A stretch of 64,000 bases of DNA from Anaeramoeba flamelloides (taxonomy: Eukaryota > Metamonada > Anaeramoebidae): positions 1,860,001 to 1,924,000 of the forward strand of contig JANTQA010000047.1 in the NCBI GenBank assembly GCA_027625915.1. Reading direction: 5' to 3'. The position numbers were made by a program, and so were the translations under genes. A model generated the notes under the pieces. That model made no database searches, was not told where the DNA came from, and saw nothing but the letters and a program-made list of their open reading frames with translations. Below, piece by piece: positions 56,744 to 64,000 of the stretch (positions are counted from its first letter, which is position 1; each line of letters opens with the position of its first letter).

Positions 56744-59700
56744 TTATCTCTTTAATATTAATTTTTCAAGATTCATCATTGGCGCTTCAATAAATAGAGT
56801 AAAAACAAATGCAAGAGAATAATTAAAAAATAGCATTGCCATGAACAAAAGCACCATTTGGCTATCACAAAGATAAGATTCTTTTAAGAAATTATAAATA
56901 ACTACTTTAATCACTGTTGTATGTATTAAATAAACCATGTATGTTAATCTCGCAAACACAACCCAATAGCGAGAGTTCATAATTTGTCTTAATGGGTTTC
57001 CATAACCCGACAGCCACCAAAAAAGGAAACTAATTAGGCCAATAACAAATGCTGGTCGTGTGAAAGTGATCCAGAAGACGTTTCTGGCCTTTGACCAATC
57101 GTCGTTAACATATGAAGATCGTGAACCGTATACCGTCAAGCAAAGAAGGGTAATACCAAATGCATAGCTTAGCCACCTCCATCCCCATTTGGCTTTAAAT
57201 CTTTTTAACAAATTTTTTTTTTTAAAATCAAAATAAATCCAGCACAGCATGATGCCAATAAGATATGGTGGGATTCTGGACATTGGCTTTTCATAATACC
57301 AATTATTATAATATCCACTTGGCTCGTCCAATACATTGGCAACCATATTATAATGGCTTGATATTAAAATTGTATAAAGGAATGAGCCGAACATAAGTAG
57401 CCATGATGCGATCCAGCCATATAATTTGTTTTTAAACCACAGCCAAACTAAGAAGGGCGCAATGATAAAAAATTGAAAGTCATTTGCAATATACCAAGTT
57501 TGACCAAGACAGGTATCAAGATATTCCTTTGGCCACCAATTATTAATAAAAATAATATTTGTCCACCAATATTTCCCACACGTTTGCTTGATAACTTCGT
57601 TATATCTGGTCCATATTGGCCCTTGGCCCATATATGGAGAAACGTAAAGCGAAAAGAAAATAATGAAGACTAATGCTGGGACAAGCCGAAGAAATCGATG
57701 GAGATATGCTAAATGTATTGGGATTTTGCCCTTTGAATGCAAGAGTTTTAAGAACCCAAAGCACGCCAAAAATCCCGAGAGGAAAAAAAAGACATCGACG
57801 GCATATTCACCTGCCATAATAACTTGAAAAGACCACCTTTTTGTTAAATTAATCACCCAATTCAAATTTAGTACTGGTGTGTGTGTAGTTATATTGAAAT
57901 AGCAATGACCTTTTGTTTTTATAAGATTTTTTTTTATTTTTATTTTGTTTTCAAAAAAATTAAAAGAATAATTATTATGATTTTGAAATTTAGTTTTATT
58001 GCTAAAATAGATGATCTTCCTGAAGATTTCTATTTATGGGTTTGTTTGTCTTTAAGATTCTTTAAAAATTTTGATCAAAAAAATGAATCAATTTTTAAGT
58101 TTTTCACTTTTTGAAAATACCAATAAATTCTAATTATTAGATTATTGTTTTTCAAAAATTGTAAATGTAAAATCCCATAGAATGTTTAAAAACTTTCACT
58201 TTGTGTTAATTGGAAAATAAAATGAACAAAATTTTCATTTAACTTTGCGAAAAATCTTGGTTGCTTTTCATACCATTTGAATACCAATAAAGTGAATATA
58301 TATATAATGTATTTAATTTGTTTAAAAGTATTGATAAATTCCAAAAAATTACACAAAATTTTTGCTTTATTTTTCTTTTTTTTTTTTTTGAAAAACAATG
58401 TGCTTTCATAACATTTCATTTCAAACAAGATTTACAAAAGCATCTTATTTTTATTTTTTCTTTGAATTTAAACGAATAAAGTTCTTTCTTTTTCTCAATG
58501 AAAGCGAGTTAACAAAAAAACACTTGAACAAAAAAGTTTTTCAAGATTTTTTGAATTTATTACACTACAATAAAAAAATAAATTCTGAAAATTAAAGTTA
58601 GCCAAAACTACATATTGGATTTCAGTTATGCATCTTTTATAAATTATTTTTTCAAAGTTATGATAATTTTATGTAATTATGAATCGATAGCTATTAAACT
58701 CATTAAGATTTGAATACCACCTTTTTCAAAATTACTGACTTTTGAAAAAAAAAAAAACTCCTATTTTTGGGGTATTTTTTTTAGTCATCAGCTTCAAAGA
58801 AATTAATTGAAATTTTATGTTCTGAAACAGCTATTTTAAAAAAAGTATGAAATACAGTTGTCAAAATAACCCTTGCAGACTTGGTAAACCCATTTTAAAT
58901 TAAAAGCCAGATCTCGTTTTTTTTCAGAAGACGGCATATATATTAAAGGATCAAAGAAATGGTCAATAAGCAATACGTAAATATGATATTGGTTTCTTAA
59001 AGTCCGAGTTTTTAAAAACAAAATTTTAAAATTCAACGATTAAATGTGAAATTTTTCTCAATAAGAAACTATTATTGAGGATAATTTTTTACCTTAAAAA
59101 AAAACAATAAAATTTCATAAAAATTGGAAAAAATTTAAACTAATTCATTTCCTGTAATTAAAAAAAATTTCGTAAAATATAAATGAGTTTATATGAAAAA
59201 TTGATTTTAGTCTTGGGTGTAATCTTGAATAGTGAATTTGATGTGTTGTATTGTAATAAAAATAAAAAAATCAAGGGTTTTGTTTTGAAATACAGGGGTT
59301 TTATTCTCATAACCCAGGTAAATATTTTGAAAGTGTTAAATAGACTCATTTTTTGTTTTGAAAAAAGTGAGTAATCAAAATTTTAATAAGCGTTACTCCA
59401 AATTGCTTAATAAGAGTACAGTATGTTAAATAACCCGTGTCAACTTAAATAATTGTCGTTTTTTAAACTTTAAATGTGGTTTTTTGAAAAACGTGTTTTT
59501 AACTGTTGTTTTCCAACTTTTTTCAGTTGTTTTCGTTTTTTTATCTGTGGTCAACAATTAAAAGTTTTCAAAAGTGTGTTTATTTTTAAAAAGGAGGTAT
59601 ATCTTGACAATATTACTGTCATTCTCAAAGCCATAATTGAAATTTTTATTCAAAGTTTTCTAAAATATTATTTCTGCTTATGTGATGGAAAAATTGAAAG

Positions 59701-61893
59701 ATCTTATTATAATATCTGAAAATTGATCTTATAAGAGATTTAATTTCCTCTCATTATTAAACTTGTTAAAAATGAATTGATTTATAAATAATTTGGTCAT
59801 TGGGTATGTTCTTGTAGAATTTTAGATCAGATAAAATATGGGTTAATTAACTTTTGATTCTATATGAAATATTCTTTCATTTTGGATTCTTATCTCCTCC
59901 AATATAGGTAAAAAAAAACAAGTAAATAATTAAACCAAATACAAGATATGATTTGAAGACGATTGGCTAAAGGAAAAAAGAAAATGAATTGAAATTTTTG
60001 GTTCATAGCTTTTTTAAAAAAACTTTGAAAAATTGATATCTCATTTTGTTAATATGCCAAGTACAAGCAAAAAAGTTTTTAAGGAACTTGTTTTATCCTT
60101 TTTATTGATTTTTTTTGTATTTATTCAAATTGAAAGATTTAGTTGATTGTGGATTTTGGTGTTGTTTTGTAAAAATTTGGTTGAATTAGATCTCTTTTAT
60201 CAGGAGATTGGTCTTGAAGGTTGTAGAAAAATACTTGATAATATGATCTATTTAACATATTGTTTGATTTGAAATTAGAGTTAAACTGAACTGTATTTTT
60301 TTGTTGAACACAAAATAAAAACAGAAAACCACAGTTATTGAAAAAAAAAAAACATTTTAAAAAAAAAAAACAACAGTTATTTCAAAAAACAACACAAATA
60401 ATTTTCAAAAACACATATTAAAACGCCGACACAGGTTATTGAACATACTGTAAACCAAACTCTTTGATGGACACTTTTTAAAACTCTTTTTTAAACCCAC
60501 TGTATTCTTTGAACAAATCCTTTTTATTAAGAACCTTGTTATATTTTGATTGGAATTTCCAATTTGAAATCAAAGAATTCTTTAAGGATTGAATACTGAG
60601 ATTTAAATAACAAACGGGAAATAATTTTTCTTTTTTTTTTTTTTCAGAATGAATTTCAAAGAATTAGATTGAAATTTTTTGTTACTGTTTCTTTGTTGGG
60701 CTCTTTTTTATAAGGTAAACTTTTGGATCAGCTCACGATTCAAAATGAAAAAAATTTCAGAATTATGAAAAAACGAAATTTTTTTCCATTTCAAGATCCT
60801 ACATAATAAAAATAAAACCAAAAGTCATTTTGTTGACACAAAATTTAACAGACAAAATTTTCAAGAGCAAGATTTCAGCTCCTTTTTAGAGTGGGTATAA
60901 TCTAAAATTACTCCACCTTCACAACTACACTTGAATTTGTGAAATAATTTGAAATTTCTTGCAAAAAATAATGCCATTTTGTATTAGGTAATAAATGAAC
61001 GGTAAAAAAAAAAAAAAAAAAATTAACCAATAAGAAAAAAAATTAAAAAGAAAAAAAAATTCAAAATCCAAACCTAAAACAATCCAAAACATGGACAAAG
61101 TTCTTATACTGTTGAAAGAGTCCAAAGAACTAGGGTGTTTCAAAAATAATTTTCTTGTATTTTTGATTATCGAAAACTGAAGAAGGAAAACAAAAAATCG
61201 TTTATCCCACCAATTGTAAAGTTTTTGTTTTTTGGGTCCCTTATTGATGTTTTCTTTTTTTTTTAAGAGTGAATCATTCTCGTTAGCACTTTTCCCTTCC
61301 TCTGATTCCATGGAAAGACTGTTCTGGTTTGCTAAGGAAGAGGAGGAGGAGCTTTGGTGACCTTTCTCTGCGTTTTCTTTTTCATTTTTCTTGTTTTGTT
61401 GTTCCTTTTTCTTGGCTTCAAATTGTTCAACAAAATAATAGTCAATTGCAGTACCAGACAAAACTAAAGTCAGAATAAGACCCGAAATAACCATCATGAC
61501 AATAAATCCGTTATTGTAAGAGATTTTGTGATCACAGAAAAATGTTCCTTTGTAATCTGAAAAGCCAAAGAGACCATAGATATAAGGCTGAAGCTCGTTC
61601 AACCCCTTTTCACCACAAGAGTATGGCGCACAAAAGCCAACATAAAAGTCTGTTGCGTCTCGGTAGTTTATTACTGTTGGACAATACCTTGCCAGCTTGG
61701 CGTCTTTGAATTTTGTACAGGTGCTCCAATCACCGAGGTTGTTGGGCTTTGTGCCAGAAGATTCTGCGATAGAAGTCCAGTTAGGATACGTATGGGATAC
61801 ATAAATACGATCAATGTCGTTTTTACATTCTTCGGTGTCACAAAGCACATAAGGAAGAAGTACTATGACAGCTAGGACGAAAAATTGATTCAT
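56744..61893 (-). CDS. NRF6-like acyltransferase-3 membrane protein (two exons)
   Basis: Predicted multi-pass O-acyltransferase of the nose-resistant-to-fluoxetine type, 661 aa. Exon 1 is 61074-61893: signal peptide MNQFFVLAVIVLLPYVLC; Cys-rich extracellular NRF domain with STCTKF, RYC, FCAPYSCGEKGL and FFCDHK; one membrane span (FIVMMVISGLILTLVLSG); a K/E/S-rich cytosolic loop (about 165-220); then LDSFNSIRTLSMFWIVLG. Exon 2 is 56744-57909: starts at the conserved GH, then YAVDVFFFLSGFLACFGFLK, YLHRFLRLVPALVFIIFFSL, CLGQTWYIANDFQFFIIAPF and further spans to YMVYLIHTTVIK and IEAPMMNLEK, all standard acyltransferase-3 blocks. The GH histidine, the likely catalytic residue of the fold, falls right after the splice junction. 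The join G|gtttgg...aaaag|GT is phase 1 and restores Gly-His exactly. The family moves acyl groups to extracytoplasmic substrates; in worms NRF-6 affects lipid and drug uptake. Confidence 0.92.
57977..58720 (+). pseudogene. Relic frames, possibly a BTB/POZ-type sequence
   Basis: Protein-like pieces on the plus strand include MILKFSFIAKIDDLPEDFYL (57977), NESELTKKHLNKKVFQDFLN (near 58490) and SQNYILDFSYASFINYFFKV (near 58600). The spacing F..FL.LL.Y....I then a second helix with a Cys (IILCNYE) resembles the C-terminal half of a BTB fold. This is a by-eye resemblance only. The reading is interrupted, so it is a dead insertion or gene relic in the intron. Confidence 0.3.
59183..59720 (+). pseudogene. 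Second relic in the acyltransferase intron
   Basis: An open frame from ATG 59183 (63 codons; SEFDVLYCNKNKKIKGFVLK) and a further protein-like piece up to 59719 (KAIIEIFIQSFLKYYFCLCD). The first piece is loosely like the N-terminal strand-helix of a BTB domain. No intact gene is evident. It may be part of the same relic as 57977-58720. Confidence 0.25.
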
Positions 61894-62227
61894 CAAGTAT
61901 GAAATTTTCTTTTCGAAATTTCAAAAAATAGGTGGAGAAATGAAGAAAACAAAAAAATAAATAAAAAAAATTGACTGATGAAGATTGTGGTTGATGCTAA
62001 ACCGAACACGTTGTTTGTGATACTCAAGTCAAAATCCGAAAAAATTGGAAAAAAATCGTTATGAAAAGATTCTCGAATTCACTTTTCTTCTTTTTCATTT
62101 TTCTTAAATCTTGAAAGGAATTTTGTATTTCGTAAATTGAACTTGTATTTCGATTTGTTTATTGGGTTCTAATTTGTGGGATAAACATTTGGAGATTTTG
62201 GTTCAACTAATAATCTTTAACTTGTGT
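61894..62227. other. 5' flank of the acyltransferase gene
   Basis: About 330 bp A/T-rich upstream sequence, presumably the promoter. No specific element is recognisable. Confidence 0.35.
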
Positions 62228-62395
62228 ATACTGGTATTTGAATTCTAAATGGGAAAGAATTTTCACTTCCTTTTCCATATTTTTTTTTTATAAATATAGT
62301 TCTTAAAGAAAGAGGTTCTTATCTATGTTCTCTTAAAAAAGAGAAATTAAAAATGAAGTGAAAAAAAATCCCATTTATTATTCAAATACCAGTAT
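62228..62395. repeat. TA-flanked hairpin MITE
   Basis: CTGGTATTTGAATTCTAAAT...GGGAAAGAATTTTCACTTC on the left pairs with GAAGTGAAAAAAAATCCC...TTATTCAAATACCAG on the right. A TA dinucleotide lies directly outside each end. About 168 bp, nearly all in the stem: a Tc1/mariner-type (Stowaway-like) miniature element. Confidence 0.7.
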
Positions 62396-62670
62396 TTCCG
62401 AATTCAAAAACAATTGGCTGTGTACATTCAATCACAATTAAGGAGGGGTGTTTCAAAGGTGTTCTTCTAATAATTTCCAAACAATACCCTTTCATGATTT
62501 GGTTAAGGGTTTTACTATCTTTTATCCAACAAATTACAATAAATTTGTTATCCAAAAAAATGTTATTTATGTGTTTTTTCATTTTTGGTTCAATTTGTAA
62601 ATACCCACGAAAAACATAGTAGCTATGAGAGAGCAATAATGAAGAGTGGTATTGAATTAATTGTAAAATA
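62382..62670 (-). pseudogene. Protein-like fragment next to the MITE
   Basis: The minus-strand frame reads YYVFRGYLQIEPKMKKHINN, then NKFIVICWIKDSKTLNQIMK and IIRRTPLKHPSLIVIECTQP, ending FEFGNTGI inside the right arm of the MITE at 62228-62395. Composition is protein-like (several Cys, Pro and Trp), but there is no ATG upstream and the end lies in transposon sequence. Probably the stub of a gene cut by the MITE, or an exon of an unfound gene. Family not recognised. Confidence 0.3.
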
Positions 62671-62689
62671 ATTTACAGTGAGTCAAACT

Positions 62690-63600
62690 ACCAGTGCTCA
62701 GAGACTAAAATCTGCTTCACAAATAAAAGCCATGCTTTTTTTTTTCTTCTTTTTCGGATACAACATCTTGTTAAGTATCCAATAGTTTATTTAAAGTTAA
62801 ATATATTTTTAAGTTAAACTCCTTGATATTTCAAGAAATTTTTAAATTCAGTGATCAAAATAATGTGTGCACAAAGACTATAATCATGTTTCAAAATTTT
62901 ATCCATGTTTTTTTTTCTTCTTGCCACAAGGCAACATCCAATCTACTACCAAATATATACATAAGTTCAAATCAATTTTGAAAGTAAAGGTCTGGTTATT
63001 TTCAGTAAAATTTAAATTATTCCTACAAATAGTTGAAAATTTTCCATAATATTCTGAATTTTTTTGAAATTTTTATTTTTTTGATGATACAAAATTTTCA
63101 TAAAAATTTACTCTATTTTTTGGGATAAATTTTGTAATTTGATCTTTCATTTTTCTAATTTATTATAAATAATAGAACTTTAAGAAGACCAATACCACAT
63201 TTATTTATGGTTTATTATCAGTTTCTTTGATTGGTTAATGTAAGGTATTCTATAACAAAAAAACACGTTTTTTATTTTGAAACAAGCATAAATTTTTTTG
63301 CACGCTTTATTTTGACTATAGTATTAAAAGAATTTGTACAAAAATTTTTTCATAATTTTTCCAAATTTTTGTTTTTTTTTTCAAGAATAAACACTTTCTT
63401 AAATACTAACATCTATTTTTTGAGGAATATTTGAAATTTGATCCTTTCATTTTAAAAATATCTTTTTTAATAGTAGAACTTTAAAAACCAAATGGGTTAC
63501 TTATTGTTGACTGCCAGTTTCTTTGATCATTTAATCTGGAGGTTTGAAAGAAAAAAGAAGCATGGGTTTTATTTGGAAACACCGGTTTTATGAGTTCTAT
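62690..63600. repeat. Decayed dispersed repeat R4, copies 2 and 3 (tandem)
   Basis: The blocks AAGTTCAAATCAATTTTGAA (62963-62982) and AATTTGATCTTTCATTTTTC (near 63136) match 22790-23300. A second round (AATTTGATCCTTTCATTTTA, near 63435; CAGTTTCTTTGATCATTTAA, near 63514) repeats the block in tandem with spacing of about 300 bp. Non-coding. Confidence 0.4.
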
Positions 63601-64000
63601 ATGGATTATTTCAACAAAAGTATTCTATTGAGTCATTAACTACTTTGATACTAATAACTAGCTTTAATAAAAAGTGAATAGTTTTTATATCTTCTTTGGT
63701 ATTTTTATAAGGGATTGGTTAGTGAGATTTTCCTATAGATCATAAAAATCCAATCCAAAAAAAAAACTCAAATAAACACCATACTATTTAGCAAAAAGAA
63801 TAATTTTAATCTAGGGATAAAAAATCATATTCACCTTAACCCATCTATAAAAGGAAGGTTTTTGGGTTGTGTGTTCGTAATTCCTTTAAACTTTAGTGGT
63901 GTAAATAACTGATGTTGACAACCTTTAACCCAGAACTAAAAATCAACTCAGGTTTTTTTTTCAAGTTTGAGTATTATCAGAGGTCAGACACATTTACATA
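63601..64000. other. Right edge of window, no feature recognised
   Basis: A/T-rich, no coding frame or repeat border that I can support. Confidence 0.35.

Larger units (their letters stand above)
57910..61073. other. 3.2-kb intron of the acyltransferase gene
   Basis: About twenty times longer than the other small introns here. It contains decayed protein-like frames on the opposite strand (57977-58720 and 59183-59720), long A/T runs (60340-60375, 61007-61022), and nothing else recognised. The acyltransferase donor is at 61073/61072 and the acceptor at 57911/57910. Confidence 0.75.

Overview
The window is about 64 kb of very AT-rich nuclear DNA from a eukaryotic microbe. Evidence: short GT-AG introns of about 150-200 nt, a split 130-codon ribosomal protein gene, long poly-A/T runs, K/N/E-rich low-complexity proteins, TAA/TGA/TAG all used as stops, and widely spaced genes in a sea of decayed repeats. 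Gene content (fimbrin CH domains, BET protein, TMEM120-like protein, NRF6-type acyltransferase, uS8) fits a free-living amoeboid or flagellate protist. An Anaeramoeba-like genome is my best guess, but that is inference only.

Genes, left to right: a coiled-coil/fimbrin fusion with four calponin-homology domains (1276-5186, +, N-terminus not found); a BET-type single-bromodomain + NET protein with a very acidic tail (9598-11991, -); a two-exon basic/acidic small protein (17603-18189, -); a three-exon 157-aa unknown protein (21403-22207, +); a TMEM120-like membrane protein split into an N-terminal coiled-coil exon (25997-26310) and a membrane exon (30119-31251) about 3.8 kb apart; a small Lys-rich protein (36384-36587, -); ribosomal protein uS8/RPS15A (37251-37798, +); a 1027-aa low-complexity protein with Trp-Ser/Trp-Gly repeats (42185-45268, -); an unrecognised 490-aa protein (48258-49730, -); and a two-exon NRF6-like acyltransferase-3 protein (56744-61893, -) with a 3.2-kb intron.

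The rest is mostly decayed mobile DNA. There is a degenerate LINE (about 6780-9200) and a second LINE 3' end (about 600-905). A family of elements of about 1.2-1.4 kb has ends reading TTAAGGGA(G/C)T and a TTAA at each border (34665, 38323, 38832, 50048, 52089). Two of them are nested (38832-40039 inside 38323-40730), and another carries a nested TIR element (52438-52948). Several hairpin/MITE families are present (12299, 14870, 24058, 25420, 27023, 36896, 55211, 62228). A dispersed repeat of about 1.2 kb occurs three times (13390, 28140, 31835) and carries a small ORF and a conserved hairpin. A second dispersed repeat occurs twice (33580, 55660).

There is no operon-like organisation. The genes look like independent single-gene units, and repeats have accumulated between them and in two large introns. 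No tRNA, rRNA or CRISPR was seen.
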